From NCBI GenBank assembly GCA_050618055.1, contig JBNLVK010000103.1:1-7592 (forward strand): a stretch of 7,592 nucleotides of DNA, given 5' to 3'. Positions 1-7,274 of this stretch are shown here, in pieces. How positions within the stretch are numbered: the stretch's first letter is position 1; each line of letters begins with the position of its first letter. This DNA comes from CALDCK01 sp050618055 (GTDB lineage Bacteria > Myxococcota_A > UBA9160 > SMWR01). The notes under the pieces were generated by a model. That model made no database searches. It was not told where the DNA came from and saw only the letters and a program-made list of their open reading frames with translations. A program made the translations under genes and the position numbers.

Positions 1-3
1 GGT

Positions 4-29
4 TGGACATTTCGGTCAGAAATGTGCCA
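4..29. repeat. Hairpin-forming inverted repeat at left edge
   Basis: ACATTTC (7-13) pairs with GAAATGT (19-25) around a 5-base loop GGTCA. The stem extends by TGG (4-6) with CCA (27-29), leaving G26 bulged, for about 10 base pairs. No T-run follows on either side, so it is not a standard intrinsic terminator. It may be the 3' end of an upstream transcript or part of a structured RNA cut by the window edge. Confidence 0.5.
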
Positions 30-134
30 GATCCACCGCCGCTCCATAACCTGATTGACTGTTGGCGTGAACTCCTGGGTTCGGGCCTCGACAGGATTAT
101 GGTCGGAAGGCGGCCCCACGTCAAACGCTATTTC

Positions 135-162
135 CCTCCCGGGGAGGCCTCCGTCGGGAGGC
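135..162. repeat. Two adjacent GC-rich hairpins with alternative pairing
   Basis: CCTCC (135-139) pairs with GGAGG (143-147) around a 3-base loop. Directly after it, GCCTCC (147-152) pairs with GGAGGC (157-162) around the loop GTCG. The first CCTCC could instead pair with the second GGAGG (157-161), so two exclusive folds are possible. There is no T-tract downstream. Such an element could act on the miaB leader transcript, but GC-rich intergenic DNA also makes such pairings by chance. Confidence 0.4.
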
Positions 163-268
163 GCCGCCAGGGCCACCGGACCCCGGGCTGAATCGCCAGC
201 TTTTCCGGGCCTCTCGGACCCACTCTGCAGGTAGATCCTGAGCGGGCGCCGGGACCGCCGGAGGTTGC

Positions 269-282
269 CCGGGGGCCCCCGG
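269..282. repeat. Perfect 14-bp palindrome before miaB RBS
   Basis: The sequence CCGGGGGCCCCCGG is a perfect palindrome with no spacer. It ends two bases before the probable Shine-Dalgarno stretch of miaB. It could be an operator or a very stable RNA element, or simply a product of high GC content. Confidence 0.35.
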
Positions 283-284
283 CT

Positions 285-290
285 GGTAGG
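285..290 (+). promoter_or_regulatory. Probable ribosome-binding site of miaB
   Basis: GGTAGG lies 9 bases before the GTG at 300. It supports that GTG as the start, because no ATG/GTG/TTG is available in this frame just upstream and the next in-frame Met (residue 19) lies after the essential first cysteine. Confidence 0.5.
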
Positions 291-299
291 TTCCGCGCC

Positions 300-1754
300 G
301 TGACCGACCCGACCCGCCGCCCCCGCTTCTTCCTGCGCACCTACGGCTGCCAGATGAACGTCCACGACTCGGAGAAGGTGGCGAACCTGCTGCACCACGC
401 GGGCTACGACGCGGCCCCCGCCGAGACCGACGCCGACCTGCTGATCGTCAACACCTGCTCGATCCGCGAGAAGGCGGAGCACCGCCTGTACAGCGACCTC
501 GGTGCGCTGCGCGAGTGGAAGGCGGATCGCCCCGGACGCGTGCTCGGCGTGGCGGGATGCGTCGCCCAGCAGGAGGGCGACGCGATCCTGCGCCGCTTCG
601 GTCAGGTCGACTTCGTCTACGGCACCCACAACCTGCGACTCGTGCCGGACATGGCCCACGCCGCGCGCGACGGACGGCGCTCGGTCGAGACGTCCGAGAC
701 CGACTCGCAGGATCGCTTCGATCTTCCCGAGCGGCATGCGGACTTCGCCAGCACCACGCCCGGCCGCGCCTTCCTGACCGTGATGGAAGGCTGCGACATG
801 TTCTGCAGCTTCTGCGTCGTGCCGACCACCCGCGGGCGGGAGATCAGCCGCCCGGCCGACGCCATCGTCGCCGAGGCGCGCGACCTGGCGGAGCGGGGCG
901 TGGTGGAGATCACCCTGCTCGGGCAGACGGTCAACGCCTACGGCCGCCACGACCTGCGCCGCGGCCAGGCCGAGGCGAAGGGCACAGTCGCCTTCGGCGA
1001 GCTGCTGCGCCGGCTCGACGCCATCCCCGGCATCGAGCGCATCCGCTACACGAGCCCGCACCCGCTGTTCATGGACGACGCGCTGGTCCGCGCCCACCGC
1101 GACCTCGAGAGCCTCTGCCCCCACGTGCACCTGCCGGTCCAGAGCGGATCCGACGCGGTGCTCGAGCGCATGCGGCGTCGCTACACGGCGGGCCGCTTCC
1201 TCGAGCAGGTGCGCGCCCTGCGGGCGGCGCGTCCCGACCTGGTGCTCACCACCGACCTGATCGTCGGCTTCCCCGGGGAGACCCGCGACGACTTCGCCCG
1301 CACCCTCGACCTGGTGCGCGAGGCCGGCTTCGTCGACAGCTTCTCGTTCAAGTACTCGCCCCGGCCGAACACGAAGGCCGCCGGGCTTCCCGACGCGGTC
1401 GATCCGGCCGAGGCCCAGCACCGGCTCGAGCAGCTCCAGGACCTCCAGCGCTCGCTCACCCTCGACTACCACCGCAGCCGGGTGGGGCAGACCGCCCGGG
1501 TGCTGGTGACCGGCGAGAGCCGGCGCGGCGGAGCCCAGCGCTCGGGACGCGATGCGTACCACCGGGTCGTAAACTTCGCAGCCGCAGCGGACGAGCCGGC
1601 ACAGCCGGGCCGCTGCGTCGACCTGCGGCTGGTGGAGGCCACCCCCCACTCGCTGATTGGCGAGCCGATCCGCCTGGTTCCGGGGCTTCCGGTGGTGAAG
1701 AACGACCCCCGATCCGCCGATGCATCGGAGCGGAGCGCGATCGTTCGAGGGTAG
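300..1754 (+). CDS. miaB: tRNA-2-methylthio-N6-dimethylallyladenosine synthase MiaB
   Basis: MiaB is a cytosolic radical-SAM methylthiotransferase. It turns i6A at position 37 of tRNAs reading U-starting codons into ms2i6A, using two [4Fe-4S] clusters. The 484-residue product shows the full architecture. The N-terminal UPF0004 domain carries the three auxiliary-cluster cysteines C17 (in TYGCQMN), C53 (in VNTCSIRE) and C87 (in VAGCVAQQ). The radical-SAM domain has the CX3CX2C motif C165-C169-C172 (EGCDMFCSFC) followed by TRGREISRP. A TRAM RNA-binding domain spans roughly residues 395-460, ending near SLIGEPI. LLGQTVNAYG and YTSPHP favour MiaB over its relatives RimO and MtaB. The length is slightly above the usual 440-475, with a charged tail of about 25 residues after TRAM. 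The GTG start is the only one that keeps C17. The next gene follows after 37 bases, so co-transcription is likely. Codon use matches the neighbours. The MiaB/MtaB distinction is made from motifs read by eye. Confidence 0.95.
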   Translation: MTDPTRRPRFFLRTYGCQMNVHDSEKVANLLHHAGYDAAPAETDADLLIVNTCSIREKAEHRLYSDLGALREWKADRPGRVLGVAGCVAQQEGDAILRRFGQVDFVYGTHNLRLVPDMAHAARDGRRSVETSETDSQDRFDLPERHADFASTTPGRAFLTVMEGCDMFCSFCVVPTTRGREISRPADAIVAEARDLAERGVVEITLLGQTVNAYGRHDLRRGQAEAKGTVAFGELLRRLDAIPGIERIRYTSPHPLFMDDALVRAHRDLESLCPHVHLPVQSGSDAVLERMRRRYTAGRFLEQVRALRAARPDLVLTTDLIVGFPGETRDDFARTLDLVREAGFVDSFSFKYSPRPNTKAAGLPDAVDPAEAQHRLEQLQDLQRSLTLDYHRSRVGQTARVLVTGESRRGGAQRSGRDAYHRVVNFAAAADEPAQPGRCVDLRLVEATPHSLIGEPIRLVPGLPVVKNDPRSADASERSAIVRG

Positions 1755-1781
1755 ACGTATCCCCTCGGGCGGCCGGACGCC

Positions 1782-1788
1782 GGAGGGG
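1782..1788 (+). promoter_or_regulatory. Ribosome-binding site fixing the 1792 start
   Basis: GGAGGGG ends 3 bases before the ATG at 1792, and its GGAGG core (1782-1786) sits 5 bases away. It picks 1792 over the in-frame ATG at 1720, which lies inside miaB and would add 24 residues (MHRSGARSFEGRR...) unlike any receiver N-terminus. Confidence 0.75.
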
Positions 1789-1791
1789 TCG

Positions 1792-3624
1792 ATGCCCAAG
1801 GGGCGCATTCTCGTCGTAGACGATCAGCGCTACTTCCGCGAGCTGATCGAGGGGCTGCTGGTCGAGGAGGGCTACGCCGTCCAGACGGCCGGCAGCGGCG
1901 AAGAGGCCCTGCACGTGCTGGAGCAGCACTTCTTCGACGTGGTCATCACCGACCTGGTGATGCCGGTGATGAGCGGCACCGACCTGGTGCACCGCATCAA
2001 GGAGCGCGACCCGGAGCAGGACATCATCGTCATCACGGGCGTGGTGGACGTGAAGAGCGCCGTCGACGCCATGAAGATCGGGGCCAACGACTACCTGCTC
2101 AAGCCCTTCGACCGGGAGACCATCGCCAGCTCGCTGGACGCGATCCTCCGCCACCGGCGCCTCGCCAACGAGCGCGACCGGCTGCTCGAGGAGAACATCG
2201 AGTACATGGGCGAGCGCTCGCTGTTCGAGCGGGCGCTGGGCCTGTTCGGATCGCTGAAGGCGGAGGTGCTGGCCCAGCGCATGCTCGACGCCCTGACGGT
2301 CGAGACCGGAGCCCAGGGGGGCGTCTTCTGGCTGGACGGCGAGGGCACCGGCGAGCGCTTCGAGCTGCTCGGCGTACGCGGTCTGGTGCGACCGGAGGAG
2401 GAGCGCCAGGCGCTGCGCCCCGTCGACCTGCCCAACGAGATCCGCGAGGAGCGGGCGCTGTCGCTGGCCATGGACTGGGTGGAGCAGGGCGTGGCGAGGC
2501 CCTCGCTGGTGGTGGCAGTGCGGCGCGGCGGCCAGCTGATCGGGGTGGCGCGCCTGACCGACAAGCTGGGCGGCGACGAGTTCGACGACGTCGACCGCGC
2601 CTGCGCCGAGAAGTTCACCCAGTTCGCCGAGCGCGCCTTCGACAACGCCGCCCGCTTCCGGGCGCTCGAGCAGCGCACGCTCCAGGACGATCGCACCGGC
2701 GCCTACCGCATCGACTACCTGCGCGACGTGGCGCGCAACGAGATCGAGAAGGCCAACCGCTTCGGCCGCAGCTTCAGCCTGGCCCGCCTGGGCGTGGGTC
2801 CGATGGGCGAGATCCGGGCCCGCATGGGGGAGACCGCCTTCGGCGACTGGTGGCAGGGCTTCTCGCAGACCGTGCGCCGGCTGCTGCGCGCCACCGACCT
2901 GCTGGCGGTGGACGACACGCCGGAGCTGTGGGTGCTGCTGGCCGAGTCGGACGCCATCGGCGCCACCACCTTCCGGCGCCGCACCCGGCTGGCGCTCGAG
3001 GCCTGCGACGCCCTGGCCGCGCTGCCCCACGACCTGGAGGCCACGCTGCGCCTGTCGGTCGCCACCTATCCGCGGGACGCCACCCAGCTCGAGTCGCTGC
3101 TGCGCACGCTGGGCGAGCGCCTGGCCCGGGACGCCCAGCTCCACACGCGCGAGGCGCGGCGCGACCAGCAGAGCCTGGCCGAGTGGATGAGCGAGCTGCT
3201 GGAGCACGGCATGACCGAGCCCCACGAGACCGGCGCCTCCCTGGTGCGCTTCGCCCTGGGCGAGGTGGGCGGCCGGCCCCGCGAGCGCAACCTGTGCTTC
3301 TTCCACCCGGGAAGCGCCTACCAGGCCGAGCTGCGCGGCTTCGACACCGTGCGCGCCGGGGCCGAGGGTACCGGGGTGGTGGTGCTGGCCGATCCGCCGG
3401 CCCCGCGCACCGGCGAGGAGGCGGTGGCCTGGGTGCCCGCGGCCCGGCTCGGGGGCTGCCCGCCGTTCCTGGTGCACTACGGCGACGGACCCAGCTACGT
3501 GTGGGTGGCCGACGAGAAGCTCGGGCCCGAGGGCCGGCGCTTCTACCACTCGTCGGACGCGGCGCTCGCCGAGTCGCTGGCCTTCCGCCTGCAGCGCGAG
3601 CTGCGGCTGCCGGTGATTTCCTGA
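1792..3624 (+). CDS. Response regulator: receiver, GAF-like, degenerate GGDEF, unknown C-terminus
   Basis: This is a 610-residue multidomain signalling protein, probably cytosolic, with no signal peptide or membrane segment. Residues 3-120 form a complete receiver: acidic pair D10/D11 (ILVVDDQ), phospho-acceptor D54 (VVITDLVMP), T82 and K104 (DYLLKPF). It should accept phosphate from a histidine kinase that is not in this window. Residues ~121-142 are a charged, probably helical linker. Residues ~143-288 read as a GAF-like sensor domain. Residues ~295-450 have the outline of a GGDEF domain (DDRTGAYRIDYL near 299, FGRSFSLARLGVG, SVATYPRDATQLESLL), but the catalytic signature is absent: DDTPEL (374-379) stands where RYGGDEF belongs. 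It is therefore unlikely to make cyclic di-GMP. Residues ~458-610, including RERNLCFFHPGSAY near 497-510, match no family I recognise. The stop overlaps the next start by one base (TGATG), which suggests translational coupling. No DNA-binding domain is evident. The receiver is certain, the GAF and GGDEF calls are from pattern, and the function is unknown. Confidence 0.85.
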   Translation: MPKGRILVVDDQRYFRELIEGLLVEEGYAVQTAGSGEEALHVLEQHFFDVVITDLVMPVMSGTDLVHRIKERDPEQDIIVITGVVDVKSAVDAMKIGANDYLLKPFDRETIASSLDAILRHRRLANERDRLLEENIEYMGERSLFERALGLFGSLKAEVLAQRMLDALTVETGAQGGVFWLDGEGTGERFELLGVRGLVRPEEERQALRPVDLPNEIREERALSLAMDWVEQGVARPSLVVAVRRGGQLIGVARLTDKLGGDEFDDVDRACAEKFTQFAERAFDNAARFRALEQRTLQDDRTGAYRIDYLRDVARNEIEKANRFGRSFSLARLGVGPMGEIRARMGETAFGDWWQGFSQTVRRLLRATDLLAVDDTPELWVLLAESDAIGATTFRRRTRLALEACDALAALPHDLEATLRLSVATYPRDATQLESLLRTLGERLARDAQLHTREARRDQQSLAEWMSELLEHGMTEPHETGASLVRFALGEVGGRPRERNLCFFHPGSAYQAELRGFDTVRAGAEGTGVVVLADPPAPRTGEEAVAWVPAARLGGCPPFLVHYGDGPSYVWVADEKLGPEGRRFYHSSDAALAESLAFRLQRELRLPVIS

Positions 3625-5150
3625 TGGCGCGCCTGCGGGACATGGTGCTGATCGCCGACAGCGACGTGGAGCGCGCCGAGCGCCTGGCCGCGTCGATCTC
3701 GGAGCGGGGCATCGACGTCCAGGTGGCGACCCACGGCGCGCGGGCGCTGGAGATCGCCCTGGCCGAGCTGCCGGTCGCCCTGGTGACCCAGCTCGACCTG
3801 CCGCTCATCGAGGGCGCGCGCCTGGCCGAGATCCTGCGCGCGAACCCGCGCACCGAGTCGACCGGGATCCTGTTCATCGCCGACGAGCGCGCGGTGCCGC
3901 CCGAAGGCGACGCCGCCGGTCGCGTGCTGCCGGGCCACGCCGACCCGGAGACGATCGTCCACTTCGTGCAGGCGCTGCTGCTCAAGCACCGGCCGCCCCG
4001 GGGCGGCGAGAGCCCGGAGCCGCTGGGCGGCATCGAGGGCGAGCTGGCCCAGCTGCCGCTCTCCGAGCTGATCGAGCTCTTCCACGTGAACCGCAAGACC
4101 GGCCGCATCGTGCTCGAGCGCGGACCGGCCCGCCGCCGCGAGTCGGGTCAGGTGGTGCTGCGCGAGGGCGAGGTGGTGCACGCGTCGACCGGCCGGGTCG
4201 GGGGCGAGAAGGCGCTCTACCGCCTGTTCGCCTGGGACCGGGGCCACTTCTCCTTCGTGCCGGACGGCAGCGCCAGCGAGGTCTCGGTGGAGCGCCCCAC
4301 CCGGGCCATGCTCCGCGAGGGACGTCGCCAGGCGGCCGAGTGGGACCGGCTGGCGGCCGAGCTGCCGCCGGGTCAGACGCGGGCGGCCCTGGTCGTGTCG
4401 CGCGACGAGCTGCCGAGCGTGCTGCACCCGCTGACCCAGGAAGTGCTGATGGTGCTCGAGCTCACCGACCGGGTGGACGAGCTGCTCGACCGCGCCAGCT
4501 TCCCCGACTACCAGGTGCTGCGGACCCTGCTCACGCTGGTGCGCCGCGGCCTGGTCGAGCTGCGCCAGGCGGCGGGCGACAGCGCGTCGCGCGGTCCGGC
4601 GGTGGTGCCGCCCGGGCTGGCGGCGCGCCTGCGCGAGCGCCTGGAGCGCACCCGCACCGGGGCCGACGGCAAGGTGCTGGTGATCGCCTCGAGCGACGAG
4701 GCGCGCCACGCGCTGGCGGTGCGCATCGCGGGGCTGCCCGGAGCCGATCCGGCCCCGGAGCCGGTGGCCACCCAGGCCATGGTGGCCCTCGGCCGCATCG
4801 ACCTCGACGAGGACACGGCGGTCCACTGGGTCTCGGCCCCGGCGGACGCCCGCTTCGCGCCCATCTGGCCGACCGCCGCCTACGGCGCCATCACCGTGGT
4901 CTTCGTGCACGCCGGCGCGCTGGAGACGTCGGTGCAGGCGCTGCGTCCGGCCATCGACTGCCTGGGCGCGCTGCCCCGGGTCCGCACCGTCCACGCGCTG
5001 CTGACCGAGAAGGATGGCGAGGCCACGGGCGCCGCGCTGTGCGAGGCCCTCTCGCTGTTCGACGACCGGCGCGTCGTGGAGATCCCGCTGGCCGAGGGTG
5101 AGTCGGCCGACGCCGGCCTGCGCGAGCTGCTGCGCCGCGTGCTGGCGTGA
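3624..5150 (+). CDS. Pseudo-receiver, DUF4388/PATAN and degenerate MglA-like GTPase protein
   Basis: This 508-residue cytosolic protein appears to be a scaffold built of inactive signalling folds. Residues ~7-120 resemble a receiver (MVLIADSDVERAERLA; LDLPLIEGARLAEILRANP). However, Gln56 occupies the phospho-acceptor position and the KP lysine is missing (RVLPGHADPETI), so phosphorylation is unlikely. Residues ~137-215 match DUF4388/PATAN: GELAQLPLSELIELF, NRKTGRIVLE, then GEKALYRLFAWDRGHFSF. Residues ~263-315 look like the winged-helix-type segment that often follows PATAN. Residues ~349-508 follow the MglA/Srp102-like GTPase layout (ATQAMVALGRIDLDED at 382-397, RFAPIWPTAAYGAITVVFV at 410-428, TEKDGE at 461-466). 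The P-loop is lost (SSDEARHA, with R361-H362 for Lys-Ser/Thr), and SAPAD replaces the GTPGQ-type motif. The start ATG shares one base with the upstream stop, and GGTGA at 3612-3616 may serve as a weak ribosome-binding site. The stop overlaps the next gene by four bases. DUF4388 proteins are typical of Myxococcota and relatives. The exact function is unknown. Confidence 0.85.
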   Translation: MARLRDMVLIADSDVERAERLAASISERGIDVQVATHGARALEIALAELPVALVTQLDLPLIEGARLAEILRANPRTESTGILFIADERAVPPEGDAAGRVLPGHADPETIVHFVQALLLKHRPPRGGESPEPLGGIEGELAQLPLSELIELFHVNRKTGRIVLERGPARRRESGQVVLREGEVVHASTGRVGGEKALYRLFAWDRGHFSFVPDGSASEVSVERPTRAMLREGRRQAAEWDRLAAELPPGQTRAALVVSRDELPSVLHPLTQEVLMVLELTDRVDELLDRASFPDYQVLRTLLTLVRRGLVELRQAAGDSASRGPAVVPPGLAARLRERLERTRTGADGKVLVIASSDEARHALAVRIAGLPGADPAPEPVATQAMVALGRIDLDEDTAVHWVSAPADARFAPIWPTAAYGAITVVFVHAGALETSVQALRPAIDCLGALPRVRTVHALLTEKDGEATGAALCEALSLFDDRRVVEIPLAEGESADAGLRELLRRVLA

Positions 5151-5608
5151 GCGGCGGCCTCGAGCGCTTCGCGCTGCTGGCCGGCCTCTCCGAGTCGGGA
5201 CGTCGCGTCCTGGCCGAGCGGCTCGACTGGCTCGACGTCGAGTCCGGCACCCAGGTCTTCGAGGAGGGGGAGCCCGCCGACGCGCTGCTGCTGGTGCTCG
5301 AGGGACGCATCCGCCTGTGGAGCGAGCGCCGCCAGGCCGACGGCGAGGTCGGACCCGGCAGCGCCCTCGGCGCGCTCTCGCTGGTGGTCGAGGGACCGCG
5401 CGAGGCGACGGCCCGCACGCTCACTGCCTGTCGCCTGCTGCGGCTGACCCGCGAGGGCTTCGTGGCGCTGCGCACGGCGGCCCCCGAGGCTGCCTGCAAG
5501 CTGCTCGAGGGCGTCGTACGCGAGAGCGCCGTCTTCGCCCGCGACGCGCTGGCACACCTGTCCGACCGCGCCGAACGCTCGGTTGACCGCTCTCCGGCCA
5601 GCCAGTAA
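5147..5608 (+). CDS. Stand-alone cyclic-nucleotide-binding-domain protein
   Basis: The 153-residue product is a single Crp/PKA-type effector-binding beta-barrel. Residues 8-30 form the N-terminal helices (FALLAGLSESGRRVLAERL). ESGTQVFEEGEPADALLLVL (32-51) runs into EGRIRLW, then the phosphate-binding-cassette region 71-100, with GPREATARTLTACRLLRLT. The family normally has Gly-Glu-Leu at the cassette, where the Glu contacts the ribose 2'-OH; here it reads G75-A76-L77, while R85 of the PR-x-AT motif remains. It may therefore bind an altered ligand or none. No helix-turn-helix follows, so it is not a transcription factor of the Crp type. A helical tail ends the protein. The GTG start lies in a GTGA overlap with the upstream stop and has no clear ribosome-binding site, so translation probably depends on coupling. 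It is likely the third member of the cassette. Confidence 0.82.
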   Translation: MSGGLERFALLAGLSESGRRVLAERLDWLDVESGTQVFEEGEPADALLLVLEGRIRLWSERRQADGEVGPGSALGALSLVVEGPREATARTLTACRLLRLTREGFVALRTAAPEAACKLLEGVVRESAVFARDALAHLSDRAERSVDRSPASQ

Positions 5609-5619
5609 ATTCGGCACCA

Positions 5620-5656
5620 CGCTCCGGGCGGGGGGAGCGCCGGATCGACCCGATCC
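5620..5656. repeat. Two hairpins after the cNMP-domain gene
   Basis: CGCTCC (5620-5625) pairs with GGAGCG (5634-5639) around a G-rich 8-base loop. GGATCG (5642-5647) pairs with CGATCC (5651-5656) around the loop ACC. They begin 11 bases after the stop codon at 5606-5608. No T-run follows, so a Rho-independent terminator is not supported, but they could slow polymerase or protect the transcript's 3' end. Confidence 0.4.
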
Positions 5657-5726
5657 AACGCCATCCGCTCATTCAGCATCCGATCGACCCCCGACGCGAC
5701 GTCGGTGATGGGAGCGCCAGATCGAC
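5633..5726. repeat. Imperfect 17-bp direct repeat in the guaB leader
   Basis: GGGAGCGCCRGATCGAC occurs at 5633-5649 (R = G) and at 5710-5726 (R = A), 16 of 17 bases identical and 77 bases apart. A shorter shared word, GATCGACCC, occurs at 5643-5651 and 5682-5690, with GATCGAC again at 5720-5726, giving spacings of 39 and 38 bases. A further inverted repeat, CCGAC/GTCGG, lies at 5691-5705. The layout suggests repeated binding sites for a regulator of guaBA, or a small duplication. No known operator is recognised. Confidence 0.5.
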
Positions 5727-5747
5727 ATGCGCGAGGCGGACGAGCCC

Positions 5748-7211
<1,464 letters not shown>

Positions 7212-7231
7212 AACCCCCGGCCTCCCCGGCG

Positions 7232-7249
7232 CGGTCGTCCTCCCGACCG
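7232..7249. repeat. Hairpin in the guaB-guaA spacer
   Basis: CGGTCG (7232-7237) pairs with CGACCG (7244-7249) around the pyrimidine loop TCCTCC. It lies 21 bases after the guaB stop and 25 bases before the guaA start. Without a T-run it is more likely a weak attenuator, a processing signal or chance than a terminator. Confidence 0.4.
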
Positions 7250-7274
7250 GCCCTGACAGAACGGACCTCGCCGA

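Larger units (their letters stand above)
1..299. other. Non-coding leader upstream of miaB
   Basis: I see no convincing gene here. Short open frames exist on both strands, but none reads like a known protein and none has a good ribosome-binding site. The first ~130 bases are clearly less GC-rich than the rest of the window, as expected of an intergenic or promoter region. The stretch holds a strong hairpin near its left edge (4-29), two adjacent GC-rich hairpins (135-147 and 147-162), a 14-bp palindrome (269-282) and the likely miaB ribosome-binding site (285-290). A TTGACT hexamer at 55-60 resembles a -35 box, but no good -10 box sits at the right distance. I tried to read tRNA, tmRNA and SRP RNA signatures into it and found none. 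Confidence 0.6.

Noticed and set aside
55..100. Possible sigma-70 promoter (TTGACT at 55-60, GATTAT at 95-100)
   Set aside because: The two boxes are 34 bases apart, and no acceptable -10 box lies 16-18 bases after TTGACT.
60..110. tRNA-like stretch with GGGTTCGGGCC
   Set aside because: It has a TTCG core, but the flanking arms do not pair as a T-arm and no acceptor or anticodon stem can be drawn on either strand.
3..191. 62-residue open frame from a TTG start in the leader
   Set aside because: There is no room for a visible ribosome-binding site, no similarity to a known protein, and its second half runs through the hairpin region.
1456..3549. 697-residue open frame on the minus strand
   Set aside because: It is antisense to miaB and the receiver gene. 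Its composition (Gly/Ala/His/Gln-rich) and lack of any recognisable domain fit a GC-rich shadow of real codons.
2850..3623. Upstream extension of the pseudo-receiver gene to an ATG at 2850
   Set aside because: The added residues are Arg/Ala/Gly-rich, overlap the receiver/GGDEF-like gene and have no domain. The receiver-like fold begins right at the 3624 ATG, whose TGATG junction is a typical start.
5620..5656. Intrinsic terminator after the cNMP-domain gene
   Set aside because: The stems are good, but no T-run follows either one, so I list them only as hairpins.
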